A DNA stretch of 64,000 nucleotides from NCBI GenBank assembly GCA_963763855.1, contig CAVXPU010000005.1, positions 1,922,001 through 1,986,000 of the forward strand, written 5' to 3'. The DNA comes from JAIBCC01 sp963763855 (lineage in GTDB: Bacteria > Acidobacteriota > Blastocatellia > Pyrinomonadales > Pyrinomonadaceae). Below the pieces are notes generated by a model. That model made no database searches. It was not told the origin of the DNA and saw nothing but the letters and a program-made list of their open reading frames with translations. Shown here piece after piece: positions 44,584-53,258 of this stretch. Position 1 is the stretch's first letter; every line of letters begins with the position of its first letter. The translations under genes were made by a program, and so were the position numbers.

Positions 44584-45838
44584 TGTGCCGCTCCAAATTC
44601 TCGATTTTTGGAATCAACGCCATCACTACCAAAGCCGAGACGATATGCATAAAAGCCGCGATCCAAAAAACAGGCGTGTAGGAATAATTTTGCACGAGCC
44701 AGCCGACAAGCGGTTGAAACAACATTCCGCCAAAACTTCCTGCCGCACCCGAAAGTCCCCAGACGAAGGCGACATCTTTCGATTTGAACAAATCCGCCGG
44801 AACGGTGAACAATGACGATGATTTTACTTGAATTGCAAACATTCCAACCGCAATCAACGCCAACGCTCGATAAGGTGATTCTGCCGAACTTGCCAACAAA
44901 ATTACGGGAACGATCAATGCTCCGAGCCAAATTGTTGCTTTTCGAGCAAAATCAACTGTTTTGCCGCGTTTGATAAGATATCCGCAGAGCCAACCGCCGA
45001 AAATCGCTCCGATGTCAGCCGCCAGAAAAGGAATCCAGCCGAAATATCCAATGTCTTTGATTTCAAATTTTCGCACATCCGTCAGATACTTCGGCAGCCA
45101 AAAAACGAAAAAATAAAACGCTCCATCGCAGACAAAACGTCCAAGCATTAATCCCCAAACTTCTTTGTATTGCAGGAAATAGTGCCAAGGCTTTGGAGGT
45201 TCGGCAAGACCAATGTCATCGCGATCAGCCGTGATCAATTGCAATTCATCCTCGGTAATCCTCGGATGTTCTTCGGGTTTCGCATAGACAAAATGCCAGG
45301 CGATGAGCCAGAAAAATCCGATCGCACCCGTAACGATAAAAGCGACCTTCCAACCATAATATGCAACCAAAAAAGCGACGATTGGAGGAGCAAGGATCGC
45401 ACCCAAACCAGTTCCGGCATTGATAATTCCTACCGCCGTTGCCCTTTCTTTTTTGGGAAACCATTCAGCAATTGCCTTCAAACCCGCCGGATAATTTCCC
45501 GCTTCGCCGACTCCTAACAAGAAACGATAGATCGAAAAACTCCACAAACCCTGACCAAAAGAGTGCAGCATATTGGCGATTGACCACCAAATTATCGAAA
45601 GCGAAAAACCGCGTTTGGTGCCGATGAAATCTATCAATCGTCCTGAAAAAATTTGCATTAAACTGTAGGCAAAGAGAAACCAAAAGGGAAGCCACGAATA
45701 ATCTTGATTTGAAAGGTTAAATTCTTTGCTGATAATCGGAGCGACAACCGAAAGCGACTGGCGATCAATGTAGTTAATTGTTGTCGCCAAACAAATTAGT
45801 CCGATTATTATCCAACGTAAATGCGGAATCTTTTTCAT
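44573..45838 (-). CDS. MFS transporter, anion:cation symporter (ExuT-like)
   Basis: A 421-residue, 12-helix transporter. The first helix pair carries TINYIDRQSLSV and FSGRLIDFIGTKRG, typical of the ACS family (hexuronate, galactonate, phthalate and similar organic anions). It is embedded between catabolic genes and probably imports an organic acid across the inner membrane. Its last codons lie in a repeat element. Confidence 0.9.
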   Translation of the reverse strand: MKKIPHLRWIIIGLICLATTINYIDRQSLSVVAPIISKEFNLSNQDYSWLPFWFLFAYSLMQIFSGRLIDFIGTKRGFSLSIIWWSIANMLHSFGQGLWSFSIYRFLLGVGEAGNYPAGLKAIAEWFPKKERATAVGIINAGTGLGAILAPPIVAFLVAYYGWKVAFIVTGAIGFFWLIAWHFVYAKPEEHPRITEDELQLITADRDDIGLAEPPKPWHYFLQYKEVWGLMLGRFVCDGAFYFFVFWLPKYLTDVRKFEIKDIGYFGWIPFLAADIGAIFGGWLCGYLIKRGKTVDFARKATIWLGALIVPVILLASSAESPYRALALIAVGMFAIQVKSSSLFTVPADLFKSKDVAFVWGLSGAAGSFGGMLFQPLVGWLVQNYSYTPVFWIAAFMHIVSALVVMALIPKIENLERHKSV

Positions 45839-45852
45839 CTTTCTCTCTGATT

Positions 45853-45941
45853 TTTAACGCAAAGTCGCTAAGAAGCAAAGTCGCAAAGGTTTTTTAGCCT
45901 CTTTCCATTGCGTCCTTGTTGCGTTGCGTCTTTGCGTTAAA
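45853..45941. repeat. Dispersed inverted repeat (AACGCAAAG type)
   Basis: TTTAACGCAAAG (45853-45864) and CTTTGCGTTAAA (45930-45941) are exact complements; related words (AAGTCGC, TTGCGT) fill the interval. It spans the gap between the UbiD and MFS genes and includes the UbiD stop codon. Confidence 0.65.
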
Positions 45942-47298
45942 CAAACCTTTTCATTTTTGCCAAAACTTCATCAGGCACTTTATTTTTCAAAGGCTTTACT
46001 ACATTTTTCCACGTCGCATCAATGCCCATTTTTGAAGTTTTGCTCACTCCTTCGTGCAAACTCGGATCAAGTGCCGAACCTTCTAAATCATCTAAAATTA
46101 ACGCATCACGGCTCATCTGCGTCCGTGTGGCGATTGCCCAAAGGATTTGTTCTTCGTCAAAGATGTCAATATCGTCATTGACCAAAACCACCATTTTTAC
46201 ACGGCGAAATTGCAAAGTTGCGTGCAAAATCTTGCGAGCCGTTTCGCTCGAAATATCTCCAACCGAAATATAAGCGTGAAAACGTCTGCCCGAAATCGGA
46301 ACGTGGACATTCTTAACTTTATCGGAGACTTTACGAGCGATTTGAAAGAGTTTCGCTTCGATCATCAAATTGTCGGGAACCAGCGAATCGGGCAAACCCG
46401 AACCATAATCGTGATAAATCGCGTTTTTTCTATGAGTTACACAATGCAGTTCGAAAATCGGGCTCATCGTTTCTTCGCCCATAAAGCCTGTGTATTCACC
46501 AAATCCGCCTTCCTTTTCATAGACATTTGGCGGCACAAAACCTTCTAAAATAATCTCCGCGTCGGCGGGAACTTTTAATTTATCGCCAAATAATTCGGTA
46601 TCAACAAGTCGAATCGGCTCGCCAAGCAAGCCGCCCGCCGTTGCCCAATGGCTTTCCGGATAATCGAGTTTTGCCTGAGTCCCAATAGAAACGGCTGGAT
46701 GATGACCGATCCAAAAAGCAATCGGTGCGGATTCGCCGCGTTCCCAGAATTTAAGAATATTTTTGCGATTGTGTGAAGCGAGATAAGGAAAATAGCCGAG
46801 ACGATTTCTTGATTTTACCCAAACTCTCTGAATAGCCGTGTTGTCAACGCCAGTTTCAAGGTCGTAAGTCGTTGCGTGGGCTGCAGTTAGATAGCATCCG
46901 GCATCGGATTCATGTTGAGTGAAAATCGGAAAGGTTCCGAGATTTACGTCATGACCTTTCAGAATGATTTCTTTACATGGAGCATCGCTTTTATCAATTG
47001 TGATTGGATCAATTCTTTGACTAGATTTTTGAGTAATTTCCGTCGCGGCGTTTCTGTGATTGGTTAATTTTAACGATTTGGCAGTAACTTTTCGGCTAGC
47101 AGTTAAATTCGTAACCGCTCGAAAAAGGGAAGTTTGACCGTTTTCAAGTTTCGGCTTTTCGACTAAAACTATCGGAAATCTTTTTTCTTCCCAGAGGACA
47201 TATTGCAATGCTGTAATTTCATGCTTAACGCTAATCGGCTCTGATATTCGCAAAATATCCGATTCGTTTTCTGCTAAAAATGTTCGTAAGTCGAGCAT
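45937..47298 (-). CDS. UbiD-family prenylated-FMN decarboxylase
   Basis: A 453-residue UbiD-family enzyme. The region VYEKEGGFGEYTGFMGEE carries the acidic cofactor-site residues, and RVWVKSRNRLGYF matches the N-terminal core. UbiD enzymes reversibly decarboxylate aromatic or alpha,beta-unsaturated acids using prenylated FMN made by UbiX; no ubiX is in the window. In this cluster it likely removes a carboxylate from an unsaturated or phenolic acid. The next gene, an SDR, ends 8 bases away. Confidence 0.88.
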   Translation of the reverse strand: MLDLRTFLAENESDILRISEPISVKHEITALQYVLWEEKRFPIVLVEKPKLENGQTSLFRAVTNLTASRKVTAKSLKLTNHRNAATEITQKSSQRIDPITIDKSDAPCKEIILKGHDVNLGTFPIFTQHESDAGCYLTAAHATTYDLETGVDNTAIQRVWVKSRNRLGYFPYLASHNRKNILKFWERGESAPIAFWIGHHPAVSIGTQAKLDYPESHWATAGGLLGEPIRLVDTELFGDKLKVPADAEIILEGFVPPNVYEKEGGFGEYTGFMGEETMSPIFELHCVTHRKNAIYHDYGSGLPDSLVPDNLMIEAKLFQIARKVSDKVKNVHVPISGRRFHAYISVGDISSETARKILHATLQFRRVKMVVLVNDDIDIFDEEQILWAIATRTQMSRDALILDDLEGSALDPSLHEGVSKTSKMGIDATWKNVVKPLKNKVPDEVLAKMKRFV

Positions 47299-47305
47299 AA
47301 TCTCA

Positions 47306-48031
47306 TTAGTGCATTACGAGTCCGCCGCTTAAAGAAATTGTTACGCCCGTGATGTGTTTTGCTGCATCCGTAGCTAAAAAGAAGATCATATTTGCGACAT
47401 CATCAGCCGTCGCAAGTTCTTTTAATGGAATGCTTTGCCGCAAATCTTCAATTCCGTCTTTACCAAATCTATCAATCATTTCAGTCTCAACCGGTCCGGG
47501 AGCGATGCAATTTACACGCACGCCATCACTCGCCAAGTCTCTCGCTAAATTTTTGGTGAGAGCAATTATTCCCGCTTTAGAGCAAGCGTATGCTGCACCG
47601 CTCAAATGCGAGCCGCCGGTTAAACCATTGGTCGATGAAAGATTTACGATGTTGCCGCGAGATTCTTTGAGGCTAGGAATCGTATGTTTGGAAAACAAAA
47701 ACGCACCTGTTAAATTTGTGTTCAAAACTCTTGACCAATCGCTCAAATTGGTTTCTTCAACGCGACCTTTTCCGACAATTCCCGCGTTATTCACTAAAAC
47801 GTCAATCCGTCCGAATTTATCTAAAGCGTTGTCAACACATCGTTTAACATCACTTTCATTCGTAACATCGCCGTTTATTTTCAGATGATTTGGATGGGTA
47901 ATTTCAGAAGTTTTGAGATCAAAGCCAACCACACAGGCACCTGATGCAAGCAAGCGTTCGACGATTTTACTTCCGATTCCGCCTGAGGAACCTGTAACGA
48001 GAACAACTTTTTTGTCGAAATCTAAAACCAT
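47306..48031 (-). CDS. Short-chain dehydrogenase/reductase
   Basis: A 241-residue classical SDR: cofactor motif VTGSSGGIG, NNAG, and catalytic Ser (NLSSTNG) and YxxxK (YACSKAG). The Asp in VVGFDLK favours NAD(H). It lies 7 bases before UbiD and likely oxidises a hydroxy intermediate of the same pathway. Confidence 0.93.
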   Translation of the reverse strand: MVLDFDKKVVLVTGSSGGIGSKIVERLLASGACVVGFDLKTSEITHPNHLKINGDVTNESDVKRCVDNALDKFGRIDVLVNNAGIVGKGRVEETNLSDWSRVLNTNLTGAFLFSKHTIPSLKESRGNIVNLSSTNGLTGGSHLSGAAYACSKAGIIALTKNLARDLASDGVRVNCIAPGPVETEMIDRFGKDGIEDLRQSIPLKELATADDVANMIFFLATDAAKHITGVTISLSGGLVMH

Positions 48032-48071
48032 AAAAAATGCTTGTCACGCGGAAAACCGTCAAAAGAAGGAA

Positions 48072-48761
48072 CTACAAACTTTCACCTAAAACGATTGAGC
48101 GATACATTCCGCTCAAAAATGCCCAACGCAATTGACCCGATGCCTTGACTGCTCCAATAGCTTTTCCTTGTAAATCGGGCGTCGTAGAATATCTTTCGGC
48201 AATTTCCAACCCAACATGGGCGTGTTCGGTATCGCCTTCGATGTGGACGTGGAAAAATTGCAATTCACTGTCGTCAAAACCCATCTGATGCAAACGCTCA
48301 ACATACATCGGATAAAGTGTCGGCAATTGTCCTTCGAGTCCGACCATAATACCTGCCGCCGCTTCCGCTAATGTCCGATGCGAAACCAATTCCCAAATCC
48401 AAGACCGCATCGCCCGCGTAGTCGGCAAAATTTCACCGCGACGCTCCGCTGTCGCCGCATAGGTTCTGTCAACACCGCAATATTGGGCGAAATCTAGCAA
48501 TAAATCGGGATGCCGACCGTTTGGATCCTCTTCGCCAAGCAAATTTTCGAGCATGTGTGTTCGTGCATCTAAATCAGGCAAACGCGAAAAAAGCACAGCA
48601 AATTGCTGGGCAATCGGCTCAATGTAGTAATAATGCTGAATCGCCCACCGACCAAGCTGTTCGCGTGTGAGTTCGCCTTCGACCCAAGCCTTTGTAAATG
48701 GATGCACTCCACTATGCATCGGCATTCGGGCTTCTTCAAGTTGTTTTTTGAATTCACTCAT
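48072..48761 (-). CDS. Haem-oxygenase-like diiron oxidase/oxygenase (HDO, PqqC/TenA fold)
   Basis: A 229-residue helical protein. The full HDO metal set is visible: Glu77-x6-His84 (GEEDPNGRHP), Glu143 (GLEGQLP) and His173-x3-Asp177-x2-His180 (HIEGDTEH). Characterised HDO enzymes (UndA, CADD, SznF) use O2 for C-C or N-oxygenation chemistry. This pattern excludes cofactorless PqqC and thiaminase TenA. It overlaps the PrpD-family stop by 4 bases, so the two are coupled. The substrate is unknown. Confidence 0.87.
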   Translation of the reverse strand: MSEFKKQLEEARMPMHSGVHPFTKAWVEGELTREQLGRWAIQHYYYIEPIAQQFAVLFSRLPDLDARTHMLENLLGEEDPNGRHPDLLLDFAQYCGVDRTYAATAERRGEILPTTRAMRSWIWELVSHRTLAEAAAGIMVGLEGQLPTLYPMYVERLHQMGFDDSELQFFHVHIEGDTEHAHVGLEIAERYSTTPDLQGKAIGAVKASGQLRWAFLSGMYRSIVLGESL

Positions 48762-50134
48762 TTTTTCGTCAAAAGTCTCATCAAATCGCCGATATTACCA
48801 AGTTTTTCAACGCTATACACAGCATCGTAAAAAGATTCACATTGATTCGTATCCAAAATTCCTTCGGCTAAAACTTCAAATTTCTGCTTCAATTCTGCGG
48901 TTGAGAGTTGGTCACGCGGATCACCTTTCGGATAACTTCGCTCTTTGATCAATTTGTCGCTGTTTTTCAAAGTTATGACAACGCGGCAAGGCTGCTCGGC
49001 AGGAAAGAGGCTTTCAAAAGACGGTTCTAGAACGGCTTTAACCTTCGGAACTGTTGCCAAAATTTGCGGATCTTTCAACGATTCGTTTGAAAATTCTCTC
49101 GGCGTTAAAGTCCGGCGGACTACTGCCGCAGCGATGCAATACGGCAAACTGTGATCGGCTGTTTCACGCGAATCAATGATGTATTTTTTCTCGTCTGCTA
49201 AAATTTCGGCGGCACGTTTCAGTGTCGCAATCTCAATCAAATCAATACTTTCCGGAGATAAATTGTGTTCAATTACTAAATCCAAAACGGCAGAAATCGG
49301 TGCGTGAGTTAAGGCTTCACACGGAAAAGGTTTGATTGAACAGTCAACTATCTTGAAAGTTTTTCCTAAATTATCGGTCAAAACTTCTGGTTTCCATTGA
49401 TTGCCGATTGCCTCAAAAAGTCCTTCGCGTCCTTCGAAAATTGACGTTGGACCTTTGTAACCTTTTTGGGCGATTAACGCTGCAAAAACTCCGGCTTCGG
49501 TCGCCATCGGATCGACGGTGTTTTTCATCATCGTCAATGTTCCGGCGGTTACAGCACCCAAAGTTGTGTTGTGCGAGCCGCAAATTCCGATGGCGTTGGT
49601 GATTTGTTCGGCGTTCATTCCGAGCATTTTTCCGGCGACAACCGGCGAGACAAATTGCGTCAAAGTCGCGTGATGTAAACCTAATTCGCGAACGCCCGGA
49701 AACGCCGCTTCCATAATCCGCATTTCGAGTTCGTAAGCGATCACGGTCGCCAAAATCAAATCTTTTCCGCTGCGATTTTCGCGTTCTCCAACACAAAATG
49801 CCGCGGGCAATAAATCGCTCGGGTGACTCGGATCTTGCTTCCAATAAACGTCGTTGTAATCTAAGGCTCGAATCGCTAAACCATTGATAAGACTCGCACT
49901 TCGGACGTCAGTTTTAAGATTTGAACCGATTACCGAACACTCGCCTTTGCCACCGATTTCGCGGAAAGTTTCTTCCAAAATGTGAAAATCTTCAGTTTTC
50001 GAACCGCCCAATGCACAGCCAAAACTATCGTATAAAAACATCTTTGCCGCCGCGATTGCTTCCGGCGACAAGTCTTCAAATCGTAAGTTTACGGCGTATT
50101 CCGCCCATTGTTGAGATATGGTATTTTGGGTCAT
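48758..50134 (-). CDS. MmgE/PrpD-family protein
   Basis: A 458-residue protein of the 2-methylcitrate dehydratase / cis-aconitate decarboxylase / iminodisuccinate epimerase superfamily. Family signatures: RALDYNDVYWKQDPSHPSDLLPAA near the N-terminus and SIKPFPCEALTHAPI in the lid domain. ATG 50134 (MTQNTIS) follows the preceding stop after 1 base; a longer frame to 50149 overlaps it. It probably dehydrates, decarboxylates or isomerises a polycarboxylic intermediate. Confidence 0.9.
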   Translation of the reverse strand: MTQNTISQQWAEYAVNLRFEDLSPEAIAAAKMFLYDSFGCALGGSKTEDFHILEETFREIGGKGECSVIGSNLKTDVRSASLINGLAIRALDYNDVYWKQDPSHPSDLLPAAFCVGERENRSGKDLILATVIAYELEMRIMEAAFPGVRELGLHHATLTQFVSPVVAGKMLGMNAEQITNAIGICGSHNTTLGAVTAGTLTMMKNTVDPMATEAGVFAALIAQKGYKGPTSIFEGREGLFEAIGNQWKPEVLTDNLGKTFKIVDCSIKPFPCEALTHAPISAVLDLVIEHNLSPESIDLIEIATLKRAAEILADEKKYIIDSRETADHSLPYCIAAAVVRRTLTPREFSNESLKDPQILATVPKVKAVLEPSFESLFPAEQPCRVVITLKNSDKLIKERSYPKGDPRDQLSTAELKQKFEVLAEGILDTNQCESFYDAVYSVEKLGNIGDLMRLLTKK

Positions 50135-50135
50135 T

Positions 50136-50781
50136 CTAATTTTTCTCAATCCACCAACCTGATATTTTTTTTGTGATTAAACTTCCCAGCTGCGTTTCTT
50201 CCTCATCAAAAATTTCGATATTCTTCGAATTTTCCTTCACGGTCGCGTTTGTATATACGAGAGTCTCTCCATCATCCATCTTAATTTTTAATGTTGTTTT
50301 TCGTCCGAATAGTGGAATATCGACAAAGGTTTCCTCTGAAATAGTTAAGAGTTCTTCCCCATCATTCAAGCAATATTCATACGTATCAAATAGTCCTCTA
50401 CTCAAATAGTCCTCTACATTTCGGACAAATTTTTTCTCGTTCACTAATTCCATCTTGTTTGTTTCTTAGGCGTTGCTTTACCCATTCCAACGTATCAATT
50501 ATGCTGTTTAATTTTTCCCAAAAGTCCTCGATATGGATATTGTGTAATTTAAAATCAAAGTCTTTCAAATTAGTCGTCTCTGAACCGTAAGACTGAGTAA
50601 TCACCTTTTCAACATCAAACTCAGTATCTTTAAGTATCATCTTAGTCGGAATCTTGCTGCCTTTTGCAATCGTGCCCAGCATTTTCAAACAGTTGGTAAC
50701 GCTCGCAATTCTTCGTTCTAAATCTTGCAGTATCCAATTGCGATAACTTGCAGTGCTATGTTCTTTGGATTCTTTGGGCAT
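50136..50781 (-). pseudogene. Hypothetical gene split by a 16-bp tandem duplication
   Basis: Two overlapping frames lie here: 50398-50781 (127 aa, ending ICPKCRGLFE) and 50136-50453 (105 aa). The exact duplication at 50386-50417 is not a multiple of 3. Deleting one copy joins the frames as CRGLFDTYEYC, restoring a protein of about 209 residues with a CPKC motif near its middle. I recognise no family. The gene sits inside the catabolic operon between HD and PrpD genes. The truncated product may still be made. Confidence 0.75.
50386..50417. repeat. Perfect 16-bp tandem duplication
   Basis: TCAAATAGTCCTCTAC occurs at 50386-50401 and again at 50402-50417 with no mismatch. It creates the in-frame TAG that ends the upstream reading frame. 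Confidence 0.95.
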
Positions 50782-50787
50782 ATCTTC

Positions 50788-51357
50788 CTAAAATGGGCGT
50801 TTTTTGCTTACCAGATCAAAATCGATAAAATCCGCGTGATGAAAAATCACCGATTCATTTGATCGAATCATCATTTCGCCTTCTTTCGAATGCGTGGCGA
50901 TAACGTGTTGAACTTCGGGTTTTACGCCTCTCGCGTGCGACATCGCAACGCCTGTGAAGGGATGACGCAAGTGTTGTCCACGTCCTGCTTTTGTGATTTT
51001 GCCATCTTTTTCTTCGTATTCGATCAATTTTCCAACATCAGCGAGCAACGCTCCGGCAATCATCGTATCGTAATCAATTTGGGTTCTGTCGCCGTAAGCC
51101 TCTTTTAACACATCAGATACGGCGATGCACATTTTGCAAACGGTACGAACGTGCTCGATGAATGTAATGTTGCAATTTTCCACGTGAACCGTAAAAGGCA
51201 TTCGCAAGATTTGTTCAATTGTCCAACCGCCGTCAATAATTGCGTCTTCCCAAACTTGTGCGGTTTGCTCACGCAATTCTTCGTCTTTGATCAAATTTAT
51301 TTCAGGTAAGAGTTCTAAAATCTTTTCTTTCATTGTTTCTGATTTTGCTGTGTCCAT
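50788..51357 (-). CDS. HD-domain-like protein lacking the HD His
   Basis: A 189-residue helical protein of HD-phosphohydrolase style. His in FIEHVRTVC, then LLADVGK where LLHDVGK would be expected, then LRHPFTGVAMSHA, VIATHSKEG and FHHADFIDFD. The first His of the HD doublet is Ala, so metal binding is altered and hydrolase activity may be lost or changed. It is co-directional with PrpD and HDO genes. Role in the pathway is unknown. Confidence 0.78.
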   Translation of the reverse strand: MDTAKSETMKEKILELLPEINLIKDEELREQTAQVWEDAIIDGGWTIEQILRMPFTVHVENCNITFIEHVRTVCKMCIAVSDVLKEAYGDRTQIDYDTMIAGALLADVGKLIEYEEKDGKITKAGRGQHLRHPFTGVAMSHARGVKPEVQHVIATHSKEGEMMIRSNESVIFHHADFIDFDLVSKKRPF

Positions 51358-51359
51358 AT

Positions 51360-51782
51360 TTAAAAATGTTTCATTATCAAATGTGTTTCAGTTTCGCTAA
51401 CTTGCTTAAAACCAAGACGTTTGTATAAACTTTGGGCAGGATTGACTTTCAATACCTGCAATCGAATCGGATTTCTTTTCTTTAGAATTAAATCTTGAAT
51501 TAGTTTCGTTCCGATTCCATTTTTCTGAAATTCGGGCAAAATCAGGATTGACACCAAAAAAGTTTCATTTTGTTCTTCAATCACGCGATAAAATCCGATG
51601 TCAGCATTGTCAAATACAAGGATTTCCCCTGTATTTTTATCGAAATTTTTAACAAAATGCTGTCGTTGCCAATCTTCGTCCCAACCCCAAGTTTGTGTTA
51701 CATAATCTTTCATAACAAGACTGTTTAGTCTCCACAAAAACTCCATATCTTCAAGTTTTATTCGGCGGAAAGTAACCAGCAT
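51360..51782 (-). CDS. GNAT-family N-acetyltransferase
   Basis: A 140-residue GNAT protein. The acetyl-CoA loop is VSILILPEFQKNGIGTKLI (Q-x-x-G-I-G), followed by RLQVLKVNPAQSLYKRLGFKQV. It lies 2 bases before the HD-like gene. Substrate unknown; it may be unrelated to the surrounding pathway. Confidence 0.9.
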   Translation of the reverse strand: MLVTFRRIKLEDMEFLWRLNSLVMKDYVTQTWGWDEDWQRQHFVKNFDKNTGEILVFDNADIGFYRVIEEQNETFLVSILILPEFQKNGIGTKLIQDLILKKRNPIRLQVLKVNPAQSLYKRLGFKQVSETETHLIMKHF

Positions 51783-51783
51783 C

Positions 51784-52323
51784 TCAATATTTTTCTCGCT
51801 TCAAAACCTCTGTTAAGCGTTTCCCATCTGAATAAATCCAATCATTTATCAGCCAGCGGGTTTTGTTTTTTTGTAGTTCAATTTCGTAAATGTCAATCAA
51901 ATTATTTTCGGCTTGCCCTTCACATTCCTTAGGGATAAAGAACTTAACCTCAACTATTGCTTTATTTAATTCAACTTTCGCTTTGCCGGTTTCTAGCCTG
52001 TTTAAAATGATTTTATCGCCAACAACGCATTCTTCGTAGGGCAGGAAAGGTAAGCCGTCCCCAAAATATGGTTTGTCATTTGGATTCTTTCGTGTAAATA
52101 CTTCCTCACGTTTGATTTCGTTGCGAAAGAGTTTTACCAAATCGTTTGTGAGCCAACCTTTCAGCAGATTTAATTCGTGGGTACTTAATGCACCGTTTCG
52201 GGTTCGATGAAATTTATAAAATTTCTCGACCACGATTTTGGGATCTGTTTCAATAGCCGAAACGAAATTCTGAAAAATCAGAATCGTCAAAGTTATTGTT
52301 AATAAACGCTTTATGTTTTTCAT
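51784..52323 (-). CDS. Secreted hypothetical protein (DUF3828/NTF2-like)
   Basis: A 179-residue protein with a signal peptide (about 1-23). The mature part (VVEKFYKFHRTRN..., C-terminal RWLINDWIYSDGKRLTEVL) resembles DUF3828 or NTF2-like folds, which end with a Trp-rich strand. Start overlaps the CCL-like stop by 1 base. Function unknown. Confidence 0.7.
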   Translation of the reverse strand: MKNIKRLLTITLTILIFQNFVSAIETDPKIVVEKFYKFHRTRNGALSTHELNLLKGWLTNDLVKLFRNEIKREEVFTRKNPNDKPYFGDGLPFLPYEECVVGDKIILNRLETGKAKVELNKAIVEVKFFIPKECEGQAENNLIDIYEIELQKNKTRWLINDWIYSDGKRLTEVLKREKY

Positions 52324-53078
52324 TATTTCTCGAAATCGTAATTTTCCACATCAACCGTTCGCATTGGCGGATTATTTTCTTGTTCCTCTACCGCATGGGC
52401 GACTAAACCTGCCGTGCGTGCGATCATAAAAATCCCGTTCGCGATTTTCGGCGAAAAATTCATTTCAAGCAAGCACGCGGCAATTGCTCCGTCAGCATTT
52501 ATGGGCAATGCTTTGCTTGATTTTTCCGATAAAACTTTCTCTAATGCTTCCGCTTGTTCGATAAATTTTCCAGCAGCTTTCAGTTCTTTTGCAAATTCAA
52601 ATAAACGAACGGATCGCGGATCGGCAGCATGAAAACGATGTCCAAATCCTGAAATTCGTTGACCACGGTTTTTATAGTCTTCGACAATTTTTTCTGCTGA
52701 CTGAATTACATCTAAATTTCCTGTTTCCTGCAACTTAACGGCTTCATTAATCGCTAACATTGCATTTTCAATCGCTCCGCCATGAAATTCATTTATCGCT
52801 AAAATCCCAGCTGCTACTGCGGAATTCAAGCTAGAACCCGTATTGGCGACTGTCACGGCTGCAATAGTGGAAGGTGGTTTTACCCCGTGATCAATTACTG
52901 AAATTATGATTGCCTCAAGCATTTTAGCCTGTGCCTGACTCGGCAATTTGCCTAAAAGTAATAAATAAAGAACTTCGCCGTAGTTTCTGTTTCCCATCAA
53001 ATCTTGGATCGGATGACCGCGAACGGTAATTTTTTCTGCCTCAACCCAAGAGATCGAAGTTTTACGTTTAAAGGTCAT
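52323..53078 (-). CDS. Citryl-CoA-lyase-like protein (citrate synthase superfamily)
   Basis: A 251-residue short citrate-synthase-fold protein. Catalytic His motifs are present: FHGGAIENAM (His274-like) and GFGHRFHAADPR (His320-like). It lacks the N-terminal part of full citrate synthase, matching stand-alone citryl-CoA lyases. Such enzymes split citryl-CoA into acetyl-CoA and oxaloacetate. With the SucC/SucD-like pair it could form a two-step ATP-citrate-cleaving or analogous module. It is the first gene of the leftward arm. Confidence 0.88.
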   Translation of the reverse strand: MTFKRKTSISWVEAEKITVRGHPIQDLMGNRNYGEVLYLLLLGKLPSQAQAKMLEAIIISVIDHGVKPPSTIAAVTVANTGSSLNSAVAAGILAINEFHGGAIENAMLAINEAVKLQETGNLDVIQSAEKIVEDYKNRGQRISGFGHRFHAADPRSVRLFEFAKELKAAGKFIEQAEALEKVLSEKSSKALPINADGAIAACLLEMNFSPKIANGIFMIARTAGLVAHAVEEQENNPPMRTVDVENYDFEK

Positions 53079-53258
53079 AATGCTAATACGAATGTGTTGA
53101 CAAACCGTTCGGGTTTACGATACCTTAAGTTTGTTCGCAATCTATAACAAATACATTGCCAAACATATTAGAATTCGTCAACAATTAAAACAAAATATTT
53201 GTCTTTCTTTTAAGACGTTTAATGTGTTTGGACTTAAAAATCAATCGTAGGAGAAATT
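53079..53258. promoter_or_regulatory. Divergent promoter region of the catabolic island
   Basis: This 180-bp gap separates the two arms. TTGACA at 53097-53102 is a possible rightward -35 element; the -10 is unclear. AAACC and GGTTT (53102-53116) form a small inverted repeat. AACATATTA at 53162-53170 equals one half of the operator-like palindrome at 63190-63216. AGGAG precedes the TonB-receptor ATG. Confidence 0.45.

Noticed and set aside
48072..48761. PqqC or TenA
   Set aside because: No pqq or thiamine genes nearby and the full HDO iron-ligand pattern is present.
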